Shown here: positions 7,565 through 14,781 of the stretch, piece by piece
Layout: each line of letters opens with the position of its first letter
Position numbering within the stretch: the first letter of the stretch is position 1
Assembly (NCBI GenBank): GCA_029884425.1
Contig: JAOUHV010000029.1
Coordinates: 1-36,305 of the forward strand
Length of the DNA stretch: 36,305 nucleotides
Reading direction: 5' to 3'
Source: Gammaproteobacteria bacterium
GTDB lineage: Bacteria; Pseudomonadota; Gammaproteobacteria; S012-40
The notes under the pieces: generated by a model
What the model was told of the DNA's origin: nothing
The model's input: only the letters and a program-made list of their open reading frames with translations
The model's database searches: none
Position numbers and translations under genes: made by a program

Positions 7565-9052
7565 CTACTTCCTCAGATGCATTAACGGCTGGAGGTGTTT
7601 TTCATAATGACGCCATCTAGCGACCGAGCGTTTGTAGACAGGTTGTCTGGCTTGCCAACTGCTGGCGGTGGAAACACGGCGCAATTGGCGGTGATAGTCC
7701 AGGCAGTTGCTTTCCCAGTCGAGTTCAAGGAACTGAATAAGCTTCCTGCTTTCCAATTCGGTGTCGCCGACCAGATTTTCATACTCTACGGTGTATATGG
7801 TGTTTGGCAGATGCTGCTGCCAGTGCTGTTGTAATTTTTGGTATTGCTCATAGACACTCGCCAGTGAGTTTAAATCAGCGGCATAGGCATGTTGTTCATT
7901 GAAGTTTTGGAAATAACACGATAGGCAGGTATCTACAGGGTCCCGTTTTACATGAATAATGCGAGCCTTTGGGAATACTAGGGTTATTAAGCCAAGATGC
8001 AGAAAATTAAGCGGTGCCTTGTCGATAAAAATTTCAGCAGATGGCGCAAGCTGGTTTATGTTGTGGATGTAGTTCCTGGCGATTTGATAGCTCAGATTCC
8101 GATCAAATTGGGCGTAGGCTTCCCTGAGGCTCGACGTTCCTGTGATGCGAGGAATGGCTGCGGCAATGGTATTGAAATAATCCAGCTCGCCAGCGCCGTA
8201 GATCTTGGAGTGGCTGGAAAGTATTTGTTCTACCAGGGTGGTACCCGAGCGTGGTATGCCGACAATAAAAGTTGGGCGTCGATCACTGTTGCCAAAGTAG
8301 CGATGGTGCTCAAAAAAATCTTTGCTGAAAGTGGCACACAAGTCATCAATGAAACCGCGAAATGTGTCAGGGTCAAAATAGGCCGGGCTGTGCAAATTGG
8401 CTTGTCGGTAATGCTCAAAGGCAATGTCGTATTTTTTCAAATCATCAAAAATTTTTCCCAAAGCAAAGTGCAGCTTGGATGTCTCGCTTTGGCTTAATTG
8501 ATTTTGTTTAAGCAATCCTTGTATGCGAACTATGTCATCATTTTCTTCATGGTAACGGATACTTCGCGACAGATTGAAATAGGTTTCTGCCCGTCTGGGA
8601 TCGTATTTTAAGGCAGTGCGAAATTGTTTGGCCGCTTCTTCTTGCAGACCGCATTCTTGCAGAATGACGCCCAAATTATTATAGGCTTGGGGGAAATTGG
8701 GTTGCAGCGTTGTTGCACGATGGTAGTGTTTGATGGCCGATTCGCGATGGCCGAGTTGTTGTTGGGTGAGTGCCAGATTGTAATGCAGGGCCGCATCGTC
8801 CGGGGTGCCAGTCAGGGCAATTTCGAACAGTTCGCAGGCGTGGCTGAGCTGGTTTTGCTCTCGTTCAATCAGTCCCAGATAGTGGGCTGCCTGGGGATGG
8901 CTGGGATTCATCTGCAGAATGAGTTCGTATATTTTACGGGCGTCATCAAGCCGATGCTGGCGATGGGCGTCAATGCCCTTTTGCAGCAGTTGATTTAAGT
9001 GCGATGGATCATGGGGCATCCCCCCGTTGCCATGCGGTTGTTGTGTCATCAT
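7565..9052 (-). CDS. TPR-containing sulfotransferase
   Basis: The 495-residue protein has tetratricopeptide repeats at about residues 15-165 and a sulfotransferase domain at about 258-480. The PAPS 5'-phosphosulfate loop is visible as FIVGIPRSGTTLVEQILSSH (residues 262-281), and the 3'-phosphate motif as RIIHVKRDPVDTCLSCYFQN around residue 380, with the expected Arg and Ser. It should move sulfate from PAPS to a hydroxyl on a protein or glycan. It precedes the OGT-like gene by 30 bases on the same strand. The start at 9052 (ATG ATG) has no clear ribosome site; an in-frame ATG at 9016 is an alternative. A candidate sigma-28 promoter lies about 28 bases upstream of the start. Substrate is unknown; sulfation of glycosylated flagellin is inferred from context only. 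Confidence 0.88.
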   Translation of the reverse strand: MMTQQPHGNGGMPHDPSHLNQLLQKGIDAHRQHRLDDARKIYELILQMNPSHPQAAHYLGLIEREQNQLSHACELFEIALTGTPDDAALHYNLALTQQQLGHRESAIKHYHRATTLQPNFPQAYNNLGVILQECGLQEEAAKQFRTALKYDPRRAETYFNLSRSIRYHEENDDIVRIQGLLKQNQLSQSETSKLHFALGKIFDDLKKYDIAFEHYRQANLHSPAYFDPDTFRGFIDDLCATFSKDFFEHHRYFGNSDRRPTFIVGIPRSGTTLVEQILSSHSKIYGAGELDYFNTIAAAIPRITGTSSLREAYAQFDRNLSYQIARNYIHNINQLAPSAEIFIDKAPLNFLHLGLITLVFPKARIIHVKRDPVDTCLSCYFQNFNEQHAYAADLNSLASVYEQYQKLQQHWQQHLPNTIYTVEYENLVGDTELESRKLIQFLELDWESNCLDYHRQLRRVSTASSWQARQPVYKRSVARWRHYEKHLQPLMHLRK

Positions 9053-9079
9053 GATAAAACGCCCAAACGATATAGGCGG

Positions 9080-9107
9080 TTAACGGCAGGGGGCTGATTT
9101 TGCTTTA
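9080..9107 (-). promoter_or_regulatory. Candidate sigma-28 promoter for the TPR sulfotransferase/glycosyltransferase pair
   Basis: Read on the minus strand, TAAA at 9107-9104 is followed after 16 bases by GCCGTTAA at 9087-9080. The FliA consensus is TAAA-N15-GCCGATAA, so the -10 box matches 7 of 8 and the spacer is one base longer than ideal. Transcription would begin near 9074, about 21 bases before the sulfotransferase start codon. The -35 box shares its bases with the T-run of the upstream terminator. A mapped 5' end is needed to confirm it. Confidence 0.5.
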
Positions 9108-9131
9108 AAAAGCCGCCCCCTAAGGGGCGGT
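9104..9131 (-). terminator. Intrinsic terminator of the 198-residue gene
   Basis: On the minus strand CCGCCCC, a TTA loop and GGGGGCGG form a strong GC stem (9112-9130) followed by a TTTTT run (9111-9107). It lies about 40 bases after the stop codon of the unrecognised gene at 9174 and separates it from the sulfotransferase gene. Confidence 0.85.
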
Positions 9132-9173
9132 TGCACAGTGCAGGTGTGTGTAAAACGGACTATTTTTGCTATG

Positions 9174-9770
9174 TTAGTAGCCGGACAACCAGCCGTTGCG
9201 ACCCAAAATCATCCCCATGGAAATCAGGGCTTCGTTGCAATGGCGGGCTGGCAACGCAGATTGCAGGCGCTGGGTCATGGCCTCAAACGGAGAGGGCGTG
9301 TCTTTCCTAAAAATGGACTCAATGCAGAACAGTTGAACGGCCAAGTGGACGTGCTCTTCTATGCTGGGTGGCAGTTCTTCGGCACGGGCCAGTAGTGTCT
9401 GGTAAATTTCCTTCCACTCAGCGGTTAAATCGTACTGCCAGTTCCACTCCTGGAACATCAGCGGCAGATTAAGCATCTCGTAGGGGAAGGCGGATGCGGG
9501 ATATTTCTTGATGAGATGCTTGACGGCGTTGAGCCAAATCAGACCAACCAGGTAAAAGTTCTGTGGCTGTTTGCTGATGTGCTCCAAGATTTCCGGTTCG
9601 GTAAATTCCACCAATGCAAATGTGATTTCTTGCGGGGTTTCCAGGTGGGCCATCAACAGGGCGGTGAATTGCACCAACTCCAGGGGATCGTCCTCGTTGA
9701 TGCTGAATCGAACGGGAACCAAGTTTTGGAATGCGTTGCTCTCTTCTTGGGTGAATTTAGCGGTCATCAT
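9174..9770 (-). CDS. Unrecognised 198-residue protein
   Basis: I do not recognise this family. The product is acidic to neutral, has no signal peptide or membrane span, and looks all-helical with many aromatic residues (LPLMFQEWNWQYDLTAEWKE near the middle, QNFYLVGLIWLNAVKHLIKK before it). The start has an AGGAA ribosome site four to five bases before ATG ATG at 9770. Codon use and composition resemble the flanking genes, and it sits on the same strand as the two TPR enzymes but is separated from them by a terminator. Between flagellin modification genes and fleQ a flagella-related or substrate-synthesis role is possible, but nothing in the sequence shows it. Confidence 0.75.
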   Translation of the reverse strand: MMTAKFTQEESNAFQNLVPVRFSINEDDPLELVQFTALLMAHLETPQEITFALVEFTEPEILEHISKQPQNFYLVGLIWLNAVKHLIKKYPASAFPYEMLNLPLMFQEWNWQYDLTAEWKEIYQTLLARAEELPPSIEEHVHLAVQLFCIESIFRKDTPSPFEAMTQRLQSALPARHCNEALISMGMILGRNGWLSGY

Positions 9771-9987
9771 TTTCCTGCACCTTTAATTCTTTATTTAACA
9801 ATGTGTTAGAGTGTTGTTATTGTTATGCTCCAACGTCCTCTAGGCTTCTATGGCCTGGTTTTATAACTGCAGCAACCGGGCCAATATTTTGTGGTGAGAT
9901 ATTCATGGCGCTATTATTTTTGCCAGTGACTTTCAAGACGCTTGTCGTTTCAACGGTTTAGCCGCGAAAAAAAGTTGTGCCGGCATT

Positions 9988-10016
9988 TTGACATTGCAAG
10001 GGTTTAATGTTTTACT
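9988..10016 (+). promoter_or_regulatory. Candidate sigma-70 promoter of the fleQ-like gene
   Basis: TTGACA at 9988-9993 is a perfect -35 box; 17 bases later TTTACT at 10011-10016 matches four of six -10 positions. It lies in the 328-base gap before the master regulator gene, leaving a leader of about 90 bases. FleQ/FlrA genes are usually transcribed by housekeeping sigma factor. The rest of this gap (9771-9987) shows no open frame or clear motif. Confidence 0.5.
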
Positions 10017-10110
10017 TAGTGAACAGAAATAGAGCCATCGTGCAGACGGTGGCCGTTCCGGCAAAACCTGGCCGTATACACCGAACTTTCAACTTACGAT
10101 GAGGGAGAGT

Positions 10111-11649
10111 ATGTCGCGAAATAATGAGACTTCCATTTTAGTGGTCGAGGACGACAGTCAGAAGCGACAAGTATATAAAGGTATTCTGGAATTTGCGGAC
10201 CAGGAGGCGAGAATCACGGATTGCCGCCACTGGAAAGAGACGTTGACGCAGTCCAACAACATCGGTGTAGTTTTACTCGGTGAATGTGGTGATGACGCCA
10301 CGACACGCAAAGTATTTAACGGTATTCGCGAACTTGACGAAGTGTTGCCGATCATTCGTCTGGCGGACAAAAACAAGCGTATTCCGAAGAATATGTCCGA
10401 AGAGGAGATGAGTCTGCAGGCTGAGTGCTTTGAAACGCTGACGGTTCCGCTGAAGTACAATGCGCTGAATGATACTCTGCATCGTGCTCTGGTTTATCGC
10501 GCCAGCAACACCGAAGGTGCGCAGACAGCTTCCTCTCCTGAGTTGTTCCGCAGCCTGGTGGGCAGCAGCCGTGCAGTGCGCACCATTCGTGACTTGATGA
10601 CTCAGGTGGCGGACTCTGATGCCACTGTGCTGATTCTGGGTGAATCAGGAACGGGTAAAGAAGTGGTTGCGCGTAATCTGCATTACAACTCATCCCGTCG
10701 AAACAAGCCTTTCGTGCCAGTGAACTGTGGTGCGATTCCCTCGGACCTGCTGGAAAGTGAACTGTTTGGCCATGAAAAAGGCGCGTTCACCGGTGCAATC
10801 AATGCGCGCGAAGGTCGCTTTGAGCTGGCCGAAGGCGGTACGCTGTTTTTGGACGAAATCGGCGACATGAGCCTGCACATGCAGGTTAAATTGTTGCGCG
10901 TGTTGCAGGAGCGTACGTTTGAACGCGTGGGCAGCAACAAGAGCATGGTGGCCGACGTGCGCATCGTGGCTGCAACCCACCGTAATCTGGAGCGTTTGAT
11001 CGAGGATGGCAAATTCCGTGAGGATTTGTACTACCGCCTGAACGTGTTCCCCATCGAGATGCCGCCCTTGCGCGAGCGTTTGGAAGATATTCCTTTGCTG
11101 ATCAATGAGCTGATTACGCGTATGGAAGCGGAAAAGCGTGGCTCGGTGCGTTTGACCCCTGCGGCGGTGATGGCGTTGACCCAATACCGCTGGCCGGGCA
11201 ACGTGCGTGAACTGGCTAACCTGATTGAGCGCCTGGTTATCATGCATCCGTACGGCGTGGTGGACGTGAACGACCTGCCTGAAAAATTTCGCCCGGTGAG
11301 CAAAGTCGTTGTGCCGTTGGATGATATTGACATGGATCTGGATGACGACGAGGTGATCGAGCGGGTGCAGTTGAGAAATCTGCCGCGCACCCCGGAATCG
11401 GATTTGCTGAACGAGCTGAAAGAGTCGCTGTTTGCCCAGCCGCTGTCTTCGCCGCGTTTGCCACGTGAAGGTCTGGATCTGAAAGAGCACCTGAGTTCGT
11501 TGGAGTACAACCTGATCAAACAGGCGTTGGAAGATGCCGATGGCGTGGTGGCACATGCGGCCAAGCGGCTGAAAATGCGTCGTACCACCCTGGTTGAAAA
11601 GTTGCGCAAGTATGGCTTGCAGCGGGCGCTGGATGAGTCAAGAGTTTGA
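10111..11649 (+). CDS. fleQ: Flagellar master sigma-54 activator (FleQ/FlrA type)
   Basis: A 512-residue enhancer-binding protein with an N-terminal receiver-like domain (about 1-125), an AAA+ domain with Walker A GESGTGKE (from residue 177), the sigma-54 contact loop GAFTGA (about 224-229) and Walker B GGTLFLDEIGD, and a C-terminal Fis-type helix-turn-helix (AAKRLKMRRTTLVEKLRKYG). The receiver lacks the phosphorylated Asp (VVLLGECGDD where D is expected), as in FleQ/FlrA. LFRSLVG at 145-151 matches the c-di-GMP-contacting LFRS motif of Pseudomonas FleQ. It should switch on sigma-54 flagellar promoters such as those seen before fliD, flrB and fliK. The ATG at 10111 follows GAGGGAGA; the in-frame ATG at 10099 overlaps that ribosome site and is less likely. 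Confidence 0.93.
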   Translation: MSRNNETSILVVEDDSQKRQVYKGILEFADQEARITDCRHWKETLTQSNNIGVVLLGECGDDATTRKVFNGIRELDEVLPIIRLADKNKRIPKNMSEEEMSLQAECFETLTVPLKYNALNDTLHRALVYRASNTEGAQTASSPELFRSLVGSSRAVRTIRDLMTQVADSDATVLILGESGTGKEVVARNLHYNSSRRNKPFVPVNCGAIPSDLLESELFGHEKGAFTGAINAREGRFELAEGGTLFLDEIGDMSLHMQVKLLRVLQERTFERVGSNKSMVADVRIVAATHRNLERLIEDGKFREDLYYRLNVFPIEMPPLRERLEDIPLLINELITRMEAEKRGSVRLTPAAVMALTQYRWPGNVRELANLIERLVIMHPYGVVDVNDLPEKFRPVSKVVVPLDDIDMDLDDDEVIERVQLRNLPRTPESDLLNELKESLFAQPLSSPRLPREGLDLKEHLSSLEYNLIKQALEDADGVVAHAAKRLKMRRTTLVEKLRKYGLQRALDESRV

Positions 11650-11701
11650 CTTGTTTCGTGCTTTGCGATGTAACTATTTGAAATAAAAAGATTTAAAGTC
11701 C

Positions 11702-11717
11702 TGGCGTAAATATTGCT
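11702..11717 (+). promoter_or_regulatory. Sigma-54 promoter of flrBC
   Basis: TGGCGTA at 11702-11708 and TTGCT at 11713-11717 carry GG and GC exactly ten bases apart, as required for sigma-54. The -24 box departs from TGGCACG at two or three positions. It lies 42 bases before the GTG start of the kinase gene, the place where FleQ/FlrA-dependent activation of the two-component genes is known in Pseudomonas and Vibrio. Confidence 0.7.
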
Positions 11718-11758
11718 CGGGGCTGTGTTATTGAAAACCTACCCTTGCGGAGCAATGC

Positions 11759-12964
11759 GTGGTTAAAAACACAGCCTCGAGCGATGTGCAAAAAAGTCTG
11801 GAAGATGCCTTTCAAATCTTCCACGATTTTTCACAACATCTCACCGAGTCTTACCGCACCCTGGAACAGCGTATTGGCAAGCTCAACCAGGAGTTGATCG
11901 ATGCCAATAATCAGCGCCTGGAACAGCTTCAGGAAAAGGAACGACTGGCCAGCCGTTTATCCAATGTCCTGTCAGCCTTGCCTGCCGGGGTGGTGGTCAT
12001 TGATGGTCGTGGTGTGGTGGCTGAATGTAATCCGGTCGCCGTTGAGTTGCTGGGTGAGCCCCTGCAGGGCCAATTGTGGCGCGATGTGATTCAACGCGCA
12101 TTCACCTCCAGTTCCCAAGGTAGCGAAGTGTTGCTGACCAGCGGTCGCGTGGTCAGTATTGCCACCGGTCCGCTTGGTACTGAGCCCGGCCAGATTTTTC
12201 ACCTCCACGATGTCACCGAAACCCGCGCGCTGTTGACGGCGCTGGATCGCTATAAGCGCCTGTCCGCCATGGGCGATATGACTGCGCGACTGGCTCACCA
12301 AATTCGCACTCCCTTGTCTGCAGCGTTGCTGTACACCTCGCAATTGGCCAAAGGTAACCTGGATGACGTGGCGCAAAAAAAATTCGCCAACAAAGCCATG
12401 AACCGCTTAAAGCATCTCGAAAAAGTGGTGGAGGACATGCTGGCTTTCACACGGGGCAGCGGTGATAACCGCAAATTGATGTCGCTGCATGAACTGATCG
12501 ATGCGTTTAAACGCAACGCCGAATCACGGGTAGAAAGTGACGAGGCCACGCTGCAAATCGACAATCAGGCGGACGATTGCACGCTGTATGTCAACGTCGA
12601 TGCCATGCTTTCGGTTATGCAAAACCTGGTGGATAACGCAATACAGGTGATTGCCAATGATGCGCAAATTTCGGTGGTGATTCGTTCAGCGGATCAGCAT
12701 AGCGGCATGGCATCGATCGACTTTGTGTTTACCGACAATGGTCCTGGCATTCCTGCCGAAAACGTCAATAAAATTTTTGAACCCTATTTCACCACGCGTG
12801 CGCAAGGAACCGGGCTGGGCCTGGCAATCGCACAGGCGGTGGTGCAAGGCCATGGCGGTAGCATGTGGCTGGAATCAACGTCTGCCGCAGGCAGTACGTT
12901 CATTATTCGTTTACCGATTCATCGCGAACAGCGCGAAGCGCAGTCACAAGCCGCGTCCAAGTAA
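11759..12964 (+). CDS. flrB: Flagellar two-component sensor kinase (FlrB/FleS type)
   Basis: The 401-residue protein is soluble: an N-terminal coiled coil (about 10-68), a PAS domain (about 68-155), a HisKA region with the phosphorylated His at residue 180 (MTARLAHQIRTPLSAALLYT) and an HATPase domain with N box (MQNLVDNAIQVI), G1 (DNGPGIP) and G2 (GTGLGLAIAQAV). FlrB phosphorylates FlrC, which drives class III flagellar genes. The start is GTG at 11759, preceded by CGGAG; an ATG at 11755 is out of frame and stops after three codons. flrC follows 11 bases after the stop. Confidence 0.9.
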   Translation: MVKNTASSDVQKSLEDAFQIFHDFSQHLTESYRTLEQRIGKLNQELIDANNQRLEQLQEKERLASRLSNVLSALPAGVVVIDGRGVVAECNPVAVELLGEPLQGQLWRDVIQRAFTSSSQGSEVLLTSGRVVSIATGPLGTEPGQIFHLHDVTETRALLTALDRYKRLSAMGDMTARLAHQIRTPLSAALLYTSQLAKGNLDDVAQKKFANKAMNRLKHLEKVVEDMLAFTRGSGDNRKLMSLHELIDAFKRNAESRVESDEATLQIDNQADDCTLYVNVDAMLSVMQNLVDNAIQVIANDAQISVVIRSADQHSGMASIDFVFTDNGPGIPAENVNKIFEPYFTTRAQGTGLGLAIAQAVVQGHGGSMWLESTSAAGSTFIIRLPIHREQREAQSQAASK

Positions 12965-12975
12965 GGGAGAGAAAC

Positions 12976-14379
12976 ATGAGCCAATCCAGCGTACTGATCG
13001 TCGAAGACAATGCTGATTTGCGCGAGGCACTGAGTGATACGTTAAAAATGGGTGGCTATCGCGTTATCGAGGCTGCCAACGGCGGTGCGGCGCTGGATGT
13101 GCTGGAAAATGACGATGTCCGCATTGTCATTTCCGATGTGCAGATGGACGGCATGGACGGCCACACGTTGTTAAAACGAATTCGCGCGCAATACCCGGAG
13201 ATTCCCGTGGTGCTGATGACTGCCTACGGCACTATCCAGAAAGCGGTTGAGGCCATGCAGGATGGTGCGGTGGATTATCTGGTGAAACCGTTTGAGGCAG
13301 AAGTCATTGTCAACATGGTGGCTCGCTACATGCCGCTGGACGACGAGGTTGGTTCCAATCTTGTTGCCGAAGATCCGCGTACCCAGGAAGTGCTGGCGCT
13401 GGTGAATCGGGTTGCTGGTTCGGATGCGACGGTGCTGATTTCCGGCGAAAGTGGTACCGGTAAGGAAGTGTTCGCCCGCCAGATTCACAATTCATCACCG
13501 CGAGCCAAGGGGCCGTTTGTCGCGCTCAATTGTGCCGCCATTCCGGAAAATATGCTGGAAGCGATGTTGTTCGGTTATGAGAAGGGTGCGTTTACCGGTG
13601 CCTATAAATCCAGTCCGGGTAAATTTGAACTGGCCAATGGCGGCACCTTGTTGCTGGATGAAATTTCCGAAATGGACATGGGGCTGCAGGCCAAATTGTT
13701 GCGCGTGTTGCAGGAGCGTGAAGTGGAGCGCCTGGGCGGCAACAAGGTTATTCCGCTGGACGTGCGGGTGGTGGCCACCACCAACCGTGACATGAAAAAG
13801 GAAGTGGCGCAAAAACGTTTCCGCGAAGACTTGTATTACCGACTCAATGTTTTTCCCGTGCATTTGCCATCCTTGCGCGATCGTCCCCGCGACATTATTC
13901 CGCTGATGCGTTACCTGCTGACGCGGCATTTCACCGATGCGACCCGCCCGGTTCCCACCTTGACGGCGGCTGCCGAAGCCAAGCTGATGTCACATTCCTG
14001 GCCGGGAAATGTGCGTGAACTGGAGAATGTGTCGCAACGAGCACTAATTTTGCAAACCAATGGTGTGATCGATGTTGACCACGTCATGTTTGAACCCGGC
14101 AAGATGAACAGCTCGCCGGTTACGATGCAGGCCATGGACGACGAGCCGATGTCCGAGCTGGATGACGAGGATGATGTTGATCTGACCCAGGGTGCGGAAT
14201 TGGGAGCCAATTTAAAGAATCGCGAATACCACTTGATTCTGGAAGCGTTGAAACACAGCAGTGGCAGTCGCAAATCCGCAGCGGAGCGACTGGGCATCAG
14301 TCAGCGCACGCTGCGCTACAAACTGGCCCGTATGCGGGAGGCCGGACTGGATGTTCCCGGTGCCTACGGTGATTACTAA
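12976..14379 (+). CDS. flrC: Flagellar response regulator, sigma-54 activator (FlrC/FleR type)
   Basis: The 467-residue protein has an intact receiver domain (acidic pair ED at 10-11, phosphoacceptor Asp at residue 54 in VISDVQMDGM, conserved TAYG and VKPFEA), an AAA+ domain with [19 protein letters not shown] and LLLDEISEMD, and a Fis-type helix-turn-helix (SAAERLGISQRTLRYKLARM). Unlike the FleQ homologue it keeps the receiver chemistry, as expected for the partner of FlrB. The frame is open further upstream, but ATG at 12976 with GGGAGAG is the evident start; earlier starts would overlap flrB. It ends 21 bases before fliE, with no promoter visible between, so flrBC and fliEFGHIJ may be one transcript. 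Confidence 0.93.
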   Translation: MSQSSVLIVEDNADLREALSDTLKMGGYRVIEAANGGAALDVLENDDVRIVISDVQMDGMDGHTLLKRIRAQYPEIPVVLMTAYGTIQKAVEAMQDGAVDYLVKPFEAEVIVNMVARYMPLDDEVGSNLVAEDPRTQEVLALVNRVAGSDATVLISGESGTGKEVFARQIHNSSPRAKGPFVALNCAAIPENMLEAMLFGYEKGAFTGAYKSSPGKFELANGGTLLLDEISEMDMGLQAKLLRVLQEREVERLGGNKVIPLDVRVVATTNRDMKKEVAQKRFREDLYYRLNVFPVHLPSLRDRPRDIIPLMRYLLTRHFTDATRPVPTLTAAAEAKLMSHSWPGNVRELENVSQRALILQTNGVIDVDHVMFEPGKMNSSPVTMQAMDDEPMSELDDEDDVDLTQGAELGANLKNREYHLILEALKHSSGSRKSAAERLGISQRTLRYKLARMREAGLDVPGAYGDY

Positions 14380-14400
14380 AGGACCGGAAGGAGAGAACGT

Positions 14401-14754
14401 ATGATGACCAACAAAATCAGCGCCAGCAGCATGCTGGCAGACATGCAGAAAATGGCCGCAGAAGCGTCGCGCAAGACGCAGATGATGCCTTTGGATGCAG
14501 CGGACATCGGCGGGGTGGAACAAACCCAGCGTCTGGATTTTGGGCAGTTGCTTAAAGGCGCCCTGAGTAACGTCAACAGTTTGCAGCAAGAGTCCAACAA
14601 ACTCAAAACTGCATTTGAAATGGGTGAGCCCGGCATTGATTTGCCGCAGGTGATGGTGGCATCGCAAAAGGCCGGCGTGGCATTCACCGCCACGGTGGAA
14701 GTGCGCAATAAATTGATTGATGCCTACAAAACCATCATGAGCATGTCGGTGTAG
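14401..14754 (+). CDS. fliE: Flagellar basal-body protein FliE
   Basis: The 117-residue product matches FliE in length and in its C-terminal half: DFGQLLKGALSNVNSLQQES, then FEMGEPGIDLPQVMVASQKA and FTATVEVRNKLIDAYKTIM. FliE joins the MS ring to the proximal rod and is among the first export substrates. A GAAGGAGAG ribosome site precedes ATG ATG at 14401/14404; the first is chosen. fliF follows after 27 bases. Confidence 0.95.
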   Translation: MMTNKISASSMLADMQKMAAEASRKTQMMPLDAADIGGVEQTQRLDFGQLLKGALSNVNSLQQESNKLKTAFEMGEPGIDLPQVMVASQKAGVAFTATVEVRNKLIDAYKTIMSMSV

Positions 14755-14781
14755 TGCAAACTGATCTAAAAGGCAAATAAC

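Noticed and set aside
10690-11609. Minus-strand open frames of 288 and 192 residues opposite the fleQ-like gene
   Set aside because: Shadows of the AAA+ domain; His/Gln-rich or Ser/Arg-rich low-complexity translations with no recognisable domain.
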